Shown: positions 46,444 through 55,102 of the stretch, in pieces
Numbering within the stretch: the stretch's first letter is position 1
How the letters are laid out: each line of letters begins with the position of its first letter
Source: Pacificibacter maritimus
GTDB taxonomy: Bacteria > Pseudomonadota > Alphaproteobacteria > Rhodobacterales > Rhodobacteraceae
Direction of reading: 5' to 3'
Assembly: GCF_003814915.1 (NCBI RefSeq)
Contig: NZ_RKQK01000005.1
Coordinates: forward strand, 186,001-250,000
Length of the DNA: 64,000 bases
The notes under the pieces: generated by a model
The model's input: the letters and a program-made list of their open reading frames with translations, nothing else
Database searches by the model: none
Told to the model about the DNA's origin: nothing
Program-made: the position numbers and the translations under genes

Positions 46444-47226
46444 TTGCCAGATTCTCGCCCCGAAATTGAACAAGACCCGTGCGGCCTTGAAGACCCTTGT
46501 GTTCAAGGGAGTTGGAAGCGCTTTGTGCCACTGGCACTCTTTGTCGCTTTGGCCATCGCTTTGGCGGTGGTCTTTCGCGATTCTTTGAGTTTTGAGGCGT
46601 TGGCCCAAAACCGTGAAACCCTGATCGCCTATCGCGATTCGCATTATTTTGCCGCAGTGGCGGTATTCATCGCGCTGTATATCGCGGTTGTGACATTCTC
46701 GTTGCCAGGTGCCACAGTTGCCACTTTGGCGGGCGGATTTCTGTTCGGAGCTTTTCCGGGCGTTTTATTTAATGTCGCAGGGGCAACCATTGGGGCAAGT
46801 TGTTTGTTTCTGGCCGTACGTTGGGGGCTTGGCGAATGGCTTGCCGCAAAGATGGATGCAAGTTCGGGGCGGATAAAGCAGGTCAAAGATAGCATCGATA
46901 CCAACCAATGGCCGATGTTGTTTCTTATTCGTCTTTTGCCGATTTTACCGTTTTTTGTCGCCAACTTGCTGCCGGCTTTTGTGGGGGTCCCTTTGCGGAG
47001 GTTTGTTATCTCGACTGGGATCGGTATTATTCCCGGCACCTTAGTAATCACATCTATCGGTTCTGGTCTTGGATCTGTGCTAGATGAAGGCGGTGCGCCT
47101 GATTTAGGTGTGTTCTTCGAGCCGCGCATCCTGTTGCCACTCTTGGGGCTCGCCGCCTTGTCCGCTGCGCCCATTGTCTACAAACGCTACAAAAGCAACC
47201 TAGGGGGCTCATATGAAAAAGATTAA
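46444..47226 (+). CDS. TVP38/TMEM64 (VTT-domain) membrane protein
   Basis: About 260 residues if it starts at TTG 46444, which has AAAGGAAAG before it. The longer reading from TTG 46279 would cross the rpmH promoter. The VTT domain is clear: VVTFSLPGATVATLAGGFLF, the GRIKQVKDSIDTNQWPMLF loop and RLLPILPFFVANLLPAF, with five to six helices. Function of the family in bacteria is not settled (lipid scramblase-like activity is proposed). It overlaps the downstream oxidoreductase by 14 bases, so the two are co-translated. Confidence 0.85.
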   Translation: MPDSRPEIEQDPCGLEDPCVQGSWKRFVPLALFVALAIALAVVFRDSLSFEALAQNRETLIAYRDSHYFAAVAVFIALYIAVVTFSLPGATVATLAGGFLFGAFPGVLFNVAGATIGASCLFLAVRWGLGEWLAAKMDASSGRIKQVKDSIDTNQWPMLFLIRLLPILPFFVANLLPAFVGVPLRRFVISTGIGIIPGTLVITSIGSGLGSVLDEGGAPDLGVFFEPRILLPLLGLAALSAAPIVYKRYKSNLGGSYEKD

Positions 47227-48634
47227 AACAGATGTTTGTGTCATCGGCGCGGGTTCTGGTGGTCTGTCTGTTGCCTCTGGGGCTGTGCAGATGGGTGCAA
47301 AAGTTGTGCTCATCGAGGCTGGTGAAATGGGGGGAGATTGCCTGAACTACGGCTGTGTCCCGTCGAAAGCTTTGTTGTCTGCGGCCAAGCAAGCGCATGT
47401 GATACGCGAAGGTGGCGCAGGGATTGCGGGCGTCACGCCACAGGTCGATTACGCCGCCGCGATGGATCATGTGCAATCCGCCATTGCCACGATTGCGCCC
47501 CATGACAGTCAGGAGCGATTTGAAGGTTTAGGCTGCACTGTTATCCGCGCTCACGCCCGCTTTATCTCGCCCAGAACTGTGCAGGCCGGCGATACAGAAA
47601 TTACAGCGCGCCGCTTTGTGATTGCCACGGGGTCGCGTGCGTTTATTCCGCCAATCGACGGCTTAAAGAACACGCCATTCCTGACCAATGAAACGCTTTG
47701 GGCACAACGTTCTGCACCGAAACACCTTTTGATTCTTGGTGGAGGCCCTATCGGAATGGAAATGGCGCAAGCGCATCGCAGGCTTGGATCTGATGTGACC
47801 GTTGTTGATGCAGGCAAAGCGCTGGGCCGTGATGATCCTGAAGCGGCTGAGGTCGTTAAGGCGACGTTGCGCAATGAAGGCGTGTCGATCATCGAAGATG
47901 CCCCTGTTATACGCGTGTCGGGGGGCGCTGGTGATATTCAGTTGCACCTAAAAGATGGTCAAACCCTTTCAGGGACTGATCTATTGGTTGCCGTTGGGCG
48001 TGTCGCCAATACGGATAGTTTAGATGCTGAGAAGGCTCGCATTGATCTGACTTCGAAAGGTGTGAAAGTTGATGCCGCATTGCGCAGCTCTAACCGCCGT
48101 GTTTATGCAATCGGGGATGCTGCGGGCGGGATGCAATTTACACATGTTGCGGGCTATCATGCGGGCGTTTTGATCCGCGCGCTTTTGTTTGGCTTGCCTG
48201 CCAAAGCTGCAAGTCACCACATTCCGCGTGCGACCTATACCGATCCAGAACTCGCACAGATCGGCATGACGGAAAGTGAGGCACGTGAGGCGCATGGCAA
48301 TGCCTTGACCGTCACCCGTGCAGAGATTTCAGGAAATGATCGCGCTATCGCAACTGGGCGCAGCGCTGGTGGCGGCTTTATTAAGGTTATGATCGTTAAA
48401 AAACGTCCCGTTGGGGTTACGATTGTGGGGCCTGATGCGGGTGAACTGATCTCATTTTGGGCCTTGGTTGCGGCATCTGGACTGAAAATGGGACAAATCG
48501 CTGGTATGGTCGCGCCATATCCTACATTGATGGAGGTTAACAAACGCGCGGCGGGTGCCTATTTTACTCCAAAGCTGTTTGAAAGCCCTCGGGTGAAAAC
48601 TGTGGTGAAATTGGTGCAACGGTTCCTGCCATAG
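47213..48634 (+). CDS. FAD-dependent disulfide oxidoreductase (Lpd/MerA-like)
   Basis: 473 residues. The FAD-binding start is VCVIGAGSGGLSVASGA, the redox-active disulfide GGDCLNYGCVPSKALLSAA, the NAD(P) site ILGGGPIGMEMAQAHRRLGS, and the FAD-closing YAIGDAAGGMQFTHVAGYHA. The dimer domain ends VAPYPTLMEVNKRAAGAYF. There is no N-terminal HMA domain or C-terminal Cys pair for mercury, so it is a dihydrolipoamide-dehydrogenase-like enzyme of unknown substrate. Coupling to a VTT protein is a repeated pattern in bacteria. Confidence 0.9.
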   Translation: MKKIKTDVCVIGAGSGGLSVASGAVQMGAKVVLIEAGEMGGDCLNYGCVPSKALLSAAKQAHVIREGGAGIAGVTPQVDYAAAMDHVQSAIATIAPHDSQERFEGLGCTVIRAHARFISPRTVQAGDTEITARRFVIATGSRAFIPPIDGLKNTPFLTNETLWAQRSAPKHLLILGGGPIGMEMAQAHRRLGSDVTVVDAGKALGRDDPEAAEVVKATLRNEGVSIIEDAPVIRVSGGAGDIQLHLKDGQTLSGTDLLVAVGRVANTDSLDAEKARIDLTSKGVKVDAALRSSNRRVYAIGDAAGGMQFTHVAGYHAGVLIRALLFGLPAKAASHHIPRATYTDPELAQIGMTESEAREAHGNALTVTRAEISGNDRAIATGRSAGGGFIKVMIVKKRPVGVTIVGPDAGELISFWALVAASGLKMGQIAGMVAPYPTLMEVNKRAAGAYFTPKLFESPRVKTVVKLVQRFLP

Positions 48635-48652
48635 GAATCAAAATGAGGGTTT

Positions 48653-50083
48653 ATGAAGGTTCCGCGCTTTCTAAATACGCTAACAGGGCGGTTTTTGATG
48701 CTGACGGTCATTTTCGTGATGTTGGCAGAAATCATGATTTTCGTGCCCTCTATTGCGCGGTTCCGCGAAGACTTTTTGCTGTCCCGTCTAGAGCGTGCTC
48801 AAATCGCTTCTTTGGCGCTTTTAGCGAATGATACGATTGATATGGGGCTTGAAGACGAACTTTTGGCCAATGCTGGAGTCTATAACGTTGTTTTGCGGCG
48901 CGATGAATTGCGTCAATTGGTTTTGTCGTCGCCGATCCCTGCACAGATATATGAGACATACGATCTTCGAAACGCGTCTGCATTGGAGCTGATCCAAGAT
49001 GCGATGACAGTGCTGATCGACCCCGAAGATAAAGTGATCCGCGTGATTGGCGACCCTGTGAAAGAAGCGGGGCTGCTGATCGAGGTGACGGTCTCGACTG
49101 CGCCTTTGCGCGCTGCCATGCTAGACTATGGTGTGCGCATTTTGGCGCTTTCTGCCGCTATTTCGCTTTTCACTGCCACGCTGCTGTTTTTCGTGGTGCG
49201 TTCTTTTATGGTGAAACCGATTAAACACGTGGTCAGCGCGATGACATCATATACGCAGGCGCCTGAAGATGCGCGGCGTATCTTTGTGCCCACCGCGCGG
49301 ATACAAGAATTGCGCGAAGCGGAAACGGCATTGTTTGAAATGCAGACCGAACTCACGGGGGCTTTGCGTCAAAAAGAAAGATTGGCGCAACTTGGCGGCG
49401 CTGTTGCTAAGGTCTCGCATGATCTGCGCAATATTTTGACCACGGCGCAATTGTTTAGCGATCGTTTGGAAGCCTCAGAAGATCCAGCTGTGATGCGATC
49501 TGCGCCAAAGCTGGTGAACTCTATCCATCGCGCGGTTAACCTATGCGAATCGACGTTGGCTTTTGGCAAAGCTGAAGAGCCAGCTCCAAAGCTAACAGGG
49601 GTTCGTATTGCTGAACTGGTGGCGGAGGTGATCGAAAGCGAACGACTTGCGATTGGCGATTTTGACCTGTCCTTTGCCGAAGATGTGCCTGCGACCATGG
49701 TCCTGCGGGCGGATGATGAACAGTTACACCGCGTGATATCGAATCTTGTGCGTAATGCGCGCCAAGCGATCATGGCAACTGGGCAGGCGGGAGAAATTGC
49801 TGTGACAACTTTCGAAGAACCTGCTGAATGGGTCATCCAGATCGTCGATACAGGGCCCGGCCTCCCCAAAAAAGCGCGCGAGCACCTGTTTCAACCCTTT
49901 CAAGGGGGCGCGCGCAAAGGCGGCTTTGGTCTTGGGTTGGCGATCGCCTCTGAGCTGGTGCGGGGGCATGGAGGGCGTCTGGCGCTTGAGAATAGTGATG
50001 AAACTGGTACGCGCTTTGCGATCCATTTGCCGAAGGGGTTCGATTTGGAGCAAAACAGTTCCGTTGCATCCGAGGTCACGTAA
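48653..50083 (+). CDS. Sensor histidine kinase
   Basis: 476 residues. Helices at about 12-33 and 163-183 bracket a periplasmic sensor region. A HAMP-like linker follows, then the H-box VAKVSHDLRN with His256, the N-box VISNLVRNARQAIMA, DTGPGLP and GGFGLGLAIASELVRGHGG. All kinase motifs are intact. No response regulator lies next to it; the partner is elsewhere. It is 18 bases after the oxidoreductase and may be in the same operon; tRNA-Arg follows. Confidence 0.9.
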   Translation: MKVPRFLNTLTGRFLMLTVIFVMLAEIMIFVPSIARFREDFLLSRLERAQIASLALLANDTIDMGLEDELLANAGVYNVVLRRDELRQLVLSSPIPAQIYETYDLRNASALELIQDAMTVLIDPEDKVIRVIGDPVKEAGLLIEVTVSTAPLRAAMLDYGVRILALSAAISLFTATLLFFVVRSFMVKPIKHVVSAMTSYTQAPEDARRIFVPTARIQELREAETALFEMQTELTGALRQKERLAQLGGAVAKVSHDLRNILTTAQLFSDRLEASEDPAVMRSAPKLVNSIHRAVNLCESTLAFGKAEEPAPKLTGVRIAELVAEVIESERLAIGDFDLSFAEDVPATMVLRADDEQLHRVISNLVRNARQAIMATGQAGEIAVTTFEEPAEWVIQIVDTGPGLPKKAREHLFQPFQGGARKGGFGLGLAIASELVRGHGGRLALENSDETGTRFAIHLPKGFDLEQNSSVASEVT

Positions 50084-50128
50084 AATGACCAGAAACAAAG
50101 TTTTTTTACCAAAAATGCAAATGGCCTC

Positions 50129-50157
50129 TTGCGCCCCCTCGCCACACTCGGTAAATC
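50129..50157 (+). promoter_or_regulatory. Candidate tRNA promoter
   Basis: TTGCGC (50129-50134), 17-base spacer, TAAATC (50152-50157), 13 bases before the tRNA. Spacing fits, boxes are moderate. Confidence 0.4.
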
Positions 50158-50169
50158 GCCCCCATGAGC

Positions 50170-50246
50170 GCACCCGTAGCTCAGCTGGATAGAGTACCTG
50201 ACTACGAATCAGGGGGTCAGAGGTTCGAATCCTCTCGGGTGCACCA
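50170..50246 (+). tRNA. tRNA-Arg (anticodon ACG)
   Basis: A 77-base cloverleaf. The acceptor stem GCACCCG pairs with CGGGTGC; the D-arm TAGCTCAGCTGGATAGAG, anticodon stem CCTGA/TCAGG with loop CTACGAA, and T-arm GAGGTTCGAATCCTC are all regular. The encoded CCA end is present. The A34 of ACG is expected to become inosine and read CGU, CGC and CGA. Sequence after the 3' end is a decayed mobile element. Confidence 0.97.
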
Positions 50247-50309
50247 TACTTCCCCTCTTTCGCTTAAGCATATCAGTGCCAAAATTATCTCACGATGCGT
50301 GATGGTTTG

Positions 50310-50605
50310 TGCCGTGATCACTGCGAAATTCAACGCAAGCTGCGGATTCTGCGCCGCTGAAGAGATTGGCATCCGTCATGCGGACATCAAACGCGGACAC
50401 CGCAACTCAACGGCATAGTTGAACCTTCGCACAGATCTGACGGGAAAGAATTTTATCAGTTGCTTAGAGACAAAGATGATGTTGCTTTACAGGCGAAACT
50501 CGATGAATGGGAACGCTTTTGCAACTTCCATAGATCGCGGGTCGCCACAAGGTTTTCACGACATTGCTGTGGAGCGCTCAAGGCTGAGCTGATCTGGTGA
50601 CCGGG
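50310..50605 (+). pseudogene. IS481-type transposase remnant (C-terminal catalytic part)
   Basis: Degenerate DDE transposase. Translation in one frame reads EEIGIRHADIK, then with a shift TPQLNGIVEPSHRSDGKEFY followed by QLLRDKDDVALQAKLDEWE and RFCNFHRS. This matches the KPRTPQLNGKVERSHRxD...EFY and LxEWExFYNFHRPHG pattern of IS481 transposases. Expected K and R in the motif are replaced by I and P, and there is at least one frameshift and a stop. No terminal repeats are recognisable. It lies just downstream of tRNA-Arg. Confidence 0.6.
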
Positions 50606-50692
50606 AAATGCAACACCTAAGTCCGATTGGTTGTTGCAAAGAGCAGCTTAATTCGCGCCAGAAACTGCCCAAAAGATATGGAGAAGGTCAAA

Positions 50693-51907
50693 TCACAACA
50701 GGACTTTGAGCAGCCCCTTCAGTAGCCCAGATGACGGTGGAAGCAATGGGAGCAGGCAGGCTTGCACCGAGTGGTACAGGTCAGGTTTGCCTTGAAAAGG
50801 ATGTTCGTCCATCTCAACAGCATTTTGAGGTACCGGCCACCAGCCGCCATTTGGGTCGATGAAGTCGCGCGATATAACGGCCCAAATTTCCGCATACCAA
50901 TGCTGTGCCTTGGTGTCTTCAAATGCTGTTTGCAGGGCCGCCGCCGCCGCGACGCCTTCGCAAGCGGGCCACCAGATGCGTACCCGTTGATCGGGTTGGT
51001 TCTTAAAGTCTAACGTATAGTAAAACCCGCCGTTTGTTTGATCCCAACCAGTTTGGCAGGCCATATGGAACAGATTTGCGGCCGCGGTTGGCATCCATGC
51101 GTGACTTTGATCACCCAGATGCCAAAGCTGCACCAAAAGCCGAGACCATTCGAGAGCGTGTCCCGGCGTTGTGCCTGCAGGGCCGAACATTGGATCCCCA
51201 GAATAGGTCAAATCCGGCGTCCAGTCTGCGTTGAAATGTTCGATCACCACCCAATTGGCTGCCCGAGCATGGCGGTTGATAATCAAGTCCGCGATCCTTT
51301 GAGCCATGGATAAATAGCGGGCATCGCCAAATGCTTCATACGCGGCCATGAGCGCTTCAACGGTATGCATGTTTGCATTTTGCCCGCGATAGTCTTTAAG
51401 TCCTGTCCAATCAGCATTGAATTCTTCGCGCAATGCACCAGCGTTTTCGTCCCAAAAATGTGTATCGATGGCGTGCATTGCCAAGGCGCAAAGCTGTTTG
51501 GCTTTCGGGTGCCTAATCTCATGGGCAGAGGCTGCTGCGAGCAAAACAAAGGCGTGCCCATATGCACGCTTTGCCGCATTCGTGGGGCCGTTTTGATCGA
51601 CCTCCCAAAAGAAACCACCATTGGTTGTGTCGTAATGATGCTCAATAAGAAAGGACATGCCATGATCAACCATATGCATCGCGCCAGGATGCCCAAGCTG
51701 ATGACCTGCCGCAAAGCAGTGCACCATTCGGCATGTATCAAAAAGCTGTTGCTGTTGGTTCGCCAAAGGGTTGCCGTTGTCATCAAGCGTATAGAACCCA
51801 CCCGCCGGATTGCGGGCATTGGCACCAAAAAAGTCGAACAAAGTGCGGGCCTGCGAAAGCAGCCATAGGCGATGATATGGACGTTGGGTCATAGGCGTTT
51901 CGATCAT
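50693..51907 (-). CDS. AGE-family sugar epimerase/isomerase
   Basis: 404 residues with the (alpha/alpha)6-barrel pattern of the N-acylglucosamine 2-epimerase/YihS group. Recognisable parts are GGFYTLDDNGNPLANQQQQL, GGFFWEVDQNGPTNAAKRAY, TPGHALEWSRLLVQLWHLGD, GGFYYTLDFKNQPDQRVRIW and GGWWPVPQNAVEMDEHPFQG. The two late His and Trp-rich loops suit a mannose or glucose isomerase, but the substrate is not certain. No transporter or kinase partner is intact nearby: its downstream neighbour is a mobile-element remnant and its upstream neighbour a decayed fragment, so it may be an isolated survivor. Confidence 0.85.
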   Translation of the reverse strand: MIETPMTQRPYHRLWLLSQARTLFDFFGANARNPAGGFYTLDDNGNPLANQQQQLFDTCRMVHCFAAGHQLGHPGAMHMVDHGMSFLIEHHYDTTNGGFFWEVDQNGPTNAAKRAYGHAFVLLAAASAHEIRHPKAKQLCALAMHAIDTHFWDENAGALREEFNADWTGLKDYRGQNANMHTVEALMAAYEAFGDARYLSMAQRIADLIINRHARAANWVVIEHFNADWTPDLTYSGDPMFGPAGTTPGHALEWSRLLVQLWHLGDQSHAWMPTAAANLFHMACQTGWDQTNGGFYYTLDFKNQPDQRVRIWWPACEGVAAAAALQTAFEDTKAQHWYAEIWAVISRDFIDPNGGWWPVPQNAVEMDEHPFQGKPDLYHSVQACLLPLLPPSSGLLKGLLKVLL

Positions 51908-51925
51908 GACGATTTCCTCTTTAGA

Positions 51926-52216
51926 TCAAAGATTGCGCGCAGCCTGTTGCGGCAGTAGCAATGACGGGTTTAGAGCTGTTTCAACAACCACAGCGGTGTT
52001 GAAAGAAGAGGGTAAAGGTTTGGGCCTGATTATATTCACTTCGCCCAACTTAAGGTTTTCTATCGCGCAAGCAAACAATCTAGGCATTCCATCAGGATAA
52101 TCTACAAGCCCGAACACTTTGCCGGTTTCATCAAGATGCCAAGCGTTGATCCGACCTGCCGCATCAGCGGAGGCAAACCGGTCATCGCGCTTGCGCTGGC
52201 CATGAACCCGTCTCAC
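51926..52216 (-). pseudogene. Unrecognised reading frame, probably a gene fragment
   Basis: 96-codon frame on the same strand as the AGE gene and 18 bases before its start. The last 75 residues (from about RINAWHLDETGKVFGLVDYP) look protein-like, whereas the first 20 are antisense to the ABC ATPase remnant. It is probably the 3' end of a gene whose start was lost at a deletion junction near 52160. No family is recognised and no function is proposed. Confidence 0.35.
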
Positions 52217-52762
52217 TCATGGCCGCAGACGAAGCCGTCTCGGCCTTGGATGTGTCGGTGGCAGCGCAAAACATCAATTTATTACAAGACATGCAAGACA
52301 AGTTTGATCCAACCTATTTGTTCATTCCCCATGATTTAGGCATGGTCGAACATATCTCGGGTCGAATTGCCGTTATGTATCTGGGACGGAACGTTGAGAT
52401 GGGTCGCACCGATGAGTTGCTCGTACAACCGCGCCATCCCTATACCGAAGCGCTTTTGAGCGCTGTGCCACAGCCGGATCCCGCAAACGTAGCCGCGAGA
52501 AGCACGGGGGTCTACGGGGGGAAATCCTCGATGCGTGAACCCGCCAACGGGGTGCGCCTTTCATCCACGTTGGCCCCGATGCAACCGCGCTTTGCAGCCA
52601 AGAAAGGCCGACCCAACGCGAGATATTCGGACGACAGATCAGTTGCCATCATGCCGAAGATTTGAACCTAAAGTCAGGCTCTGCGAGACGGTTCATCTGA
52701 ACCTAGCCTATCGCTGGCACTGTCGTTTTAATCTTGCCAACCAAGTGCCACGGATCCCATGA
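52163..52762 (+). pseudogene. Oligopeptide/dipeptide ABC ATPase (DppF/OppF type), frameshifted 3' remnant
   Basis: Only the part from the signature motif onward is left. One frame gives ISGGKPVIALALAMNPS, the next (from 52219) gives ADEAVSALDVSVAAQ, LFIPHDLGMVEHISGRIAVM and RHPYTEALLSAVPQPDP. A third gives NPPTGCAFHPRWPRCN and CRRFE. These match successive parts of DppF-type ATPases. Walker A is absent and at least two frameshifts are needed, so it is inactive. It is fused at its 5' edge to the unrecognised fragment. Confidence 0.75.
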
Positions 52763-52850
52763 GCCGCTCAATGGATTTGGGAACTCAATAAAACAGAGGG
52801 CTAAAGACGCCTGAGTGGCCAAGTTTTAGTATGTCTGACAACGTTTTGGC

Positions 52851-52876
52851 GAACGGGTGCTTGGGGGCACCCGTTC
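52851..52876. terminator. Inverted repeat after the BCCT gene
   Basis: GAACGGGTGC (52851-52860), loop of six, GCACCCGTTC (52867-52876). T-run on the reverse strand is weak, so it is a likely but not certain terminator of the BCCT gene. Confidence 0.55.
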
Positions 52877-52888
52877 AATTCGTTTACG

Positions 52889-54547
52889 TTAGGAGTGTTT
52901 GTGCTCTTGGGACAGGCCCTTGAAAATACACCAGCACATGACCAGCAAGACGATGGTGAATGGCAAGCCTGTAGAAATTACCATGGCTTGCAATGATCCA
53001 AGGCCACCACCTAGCAGTAGCGCGATGGCCACGAGGCCTTCGAAGGTACACCAAAACACGCGCTGCGGGATCGGCGCGTCGACCTTGCCGCCAGCAGTAA
53101 TAGTATCGATCACAAGACTGCCTGAATCGGACGATGTGACAAAGAACACGATCACAAGCACAATGCCGACCGTTGAAGTGATGGATGCCAAGGGCAGGCT
53201 GTCGAGCATCGCAAAGAGTGACAGCTCTGGCTTATAGGCGTCGATCACGTTGGCTTTCACCGCGCTCAAGTCAACATTTGCGATCATGTCATTGATGGCG
53301 GTGCCACCGAAGACAGACATCCAGAACACACAAACCAAAGATGGAATAATCAACACACAGGTCAAGAATTCACGCACTGTGCGTCCACGTGAAACACGCG
53401 CGATAAACATGCCAACGAAAGGTGACCAGCTGATCCACCATGCCCAGTAGAATGCAGTCCAACCTTCGCGGTATCCATCATCCACACGCCCGATCGGGTT
53501 GGAAAGCGGAATGACTTCTTGTGCGTAGGCGACCAGAGTTTTGCCGAAATCGGTGAAAACACCAACAGCGCCTGCGGTGAAGACCACAAACACAAGCAGC
53601 ACAATCGCCAACACCATGTTTACTTCGGACAGGATCTTCACGCCACCATCAAGGCCACGCAGGACAGAAATCAAAGCCATCAGAGTGATGCCGACGATCA
53701 AGAGCACCTGAACCGTAACGTTCGTCGGGATGCCATAGACAAATTCCAAACCAGCATTGGCTTGCTGCGCCCCTAAGCCTAGTGACGTTGCGAGGCCAAA
53801 GAGTGTGGCAAAGACCGCAACGATATCAATAAGGTGACCCCACCAACCCCAAACACGTTCGCCTAGGATCGGGTAGAATGCAGAGCGAATGGATAGGGGA
53901 AGTCCTTTGTTGTAGCTGAACAGTGCAAGTGCCAAAGCAACAACAGCGTAGATCGCCCAAGGGTGAAGCGCCCAATGGTATGATGTTGCAGCAAGCGCCA
54001 TGCGTTTCGCGGCTTCAACATTTTCAGGGATCAATGCGCCACTTTCGGTGAAGGGACGTACCGCGCCTAAAGGTTCGTCACCCCAAGGGGTTCCAAAGTA
54101 ATAGGCAGGTTCTAGAACGCCAAAGAACATCAGCCCGATACCCATACCAGCGGCAAAGAGCATCGCGAACCAGCCAGCGTATCCGTAATCAGGTCGCGCA
54201 TCCACGCCGCCCAGTCGGACCGAGCCATAAGGCGATACGATAAGAGCCAGACAGAACAGAACAAAAATATTTGCAGCTGACAAGAAAAAGCCGTCAAAAG
54301 TTGATGTCAGTGTTGGGCGTAGCCAGCCAAAGAAACTGGCGGCTTGGTCTGGGGCAATCAGCGCGTAGATCACAAAGACCACCACTGATAAACCCGAGAT
54401 CAAAAAGACGGGATTGTGAATATCAAGGCCGAATGGGCCAATCTGTGCTTCTATGTTGTCCTGACCGACTTCGTAGTCGGTATCAATGATCTCTGACGCG
54501 CCCTCTGGCGCAGGAATGCCAGTGTTTACATCTTCTTCGTCGGCCAT
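52889..54547 (-). CDS. BCCT-family transporter (betaine/choline/carnitine type)
   Basis: 552 residues, twelve membrane helices after an acidic N-terminal tail of about 35 residues. The family motif is intact: AFYWAWWISWSPFVGMFIAR followed by VSRGRTVREF. GYAGWFAMLFAAGMGIGLMF and FFGVLEPAYYF carry the Gly-rich helix and substrate aromatic residues. It imports a quaternary-ammonium or sulfonium osmolyte (betaine, choline or DMSP in marine relatives). The substrate cannot be fixed. The C-terminal tail is short, so osmosensing of the BetP type is unlikely. AAGGAGG precedes the ATG. Confidence 0.92.
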   Translation of the reverse strand: MADEEDVNTGIPAPEGASEIIDTDYEVGQDNIEAQIGPFGLDIHNPVFLISGLSVVVFVIYALIAPDQAASFFGWLRPTLTSTFDGFFLSAANIFVLFCLALIVSPYGSVRLGGVDARPDYGYAGWFAMLFAAGMGIGLMFFGVLEPAYYFGTPWGDEPLGAVRPFTESGALIPENVEAAKRMALAATSYHWALHPWAIYAVVALALALFSYNKGLPLSIRSAFYPILGERVWGWWGHLIDIVAVFATLFGLATSLGLGAQQANAGLEFVYGIPTNVTVQVLLIVGITLMALISVLRGLDGGVKILSEVNMVLAIVLLVFVVFTAGAVGVFTDFGKTLVAYAQEVIPLSNPIGRVDDGYREGWTAFYWAWWISWSPFVGMFIARVSRGRTVREFLTCVLIIPSLVCVFWMSVFGGTAINDMIANVDLSAVKANVIDAYKPELSLFAMLDSLPLASITSTVGIVLVIVFFVTSSDSGSLVIDTITAGGKVDAPIPQRVFWCTFEGLVAIALLLGGGLGSLQAMVISTGLPFTIVLLVMCWCIFKGLSQEHKHS

Positions 54548-55102
54548 TTTACAGCCTCCTTATTGATTTTGATTTTTGGATGAACGCCCTTTGGCGCATC
54601 ACCATTCTTGTGCAGTTTGCCGCTATGCCCGTTGTGCTGGGCACGTTTCCAAAGGCTAGATTGGAGAATGCCTTTGGCTGGGTCGCATCGCTGGGATGCC
54701 AGCCCATAGAACTGGGGCAACCTGTCGATTGGTCAAGTCATCTGTACTTTTGAGCTGTCGAGGCGAAACAAATTGGCTGGCGCCAAAGTGTGTCAGAAAA
54801 CTTTTTCTCGCTCTGGGTAAAAATGACTTTTTGGCAAGTAGGTACTTCTCAGATTTGTTTCGTTTCAACGCTAATTACACATTGCCCCTAGCCATGAACC
54901 TAATCGAATACCGACATGGAATGCAAACACAGTCCCTCTCTTGGGGCTGTGTTAATTCTGTTGCATCTTTGCGTTTTGACCAAGTACGGGTTTTTGACCT
55001 CTGAATGCAATATAAACACTGTATGAAACGTTTCATATTGACTGCCACACCAAGAACCGTCACACAAAAGAAAACGCGGTTTCAAAGAAAGGCGGAAAAA
55101 TC
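54548..55102. other. Long intergenic region between BCCT (reverse) and the sugar operon (forward)
   Basis: No convincing gene. It holds divergent control signals: a 10-bp hairpin AACACAGTCC/GGGCTGTGTT (54926-54935, 54944-54953), a TATAAA at 55011-55016 that could be a -10, and the operator palindrome at 55023-55036. Small frames here have no family features. Confidence 0.5.
55023..55036. promoter_or_regulatory. LacI-type operator 1 (sugar kinase/regulator unit)
   Basis: ATGAAACGTTTCAT, a perfect 14-base palindrome with the central CG typical of LacI/PurR-family sites. It lies just after a possible -10 and 67 bases before the kinase start. The same site recurs at 57662 and, as 12 bases, at 57717. 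A LacI-family gene is inside the cluster. Confidence 0.8.

Noticed and set aside
47213-48634. Mercuric reductase call for the flavin oxidoreductase
   Set aside because: It has no N-terminal metal-binding domain, no C-terminal vicinal Cys pair, and no mer genes nearby.
54656-55004. Small frames on both strands in the gap before the sugar operon
   Set aside because: They overlap each other, lack ribosome sites and family features, and the region is better explained as regulatory.
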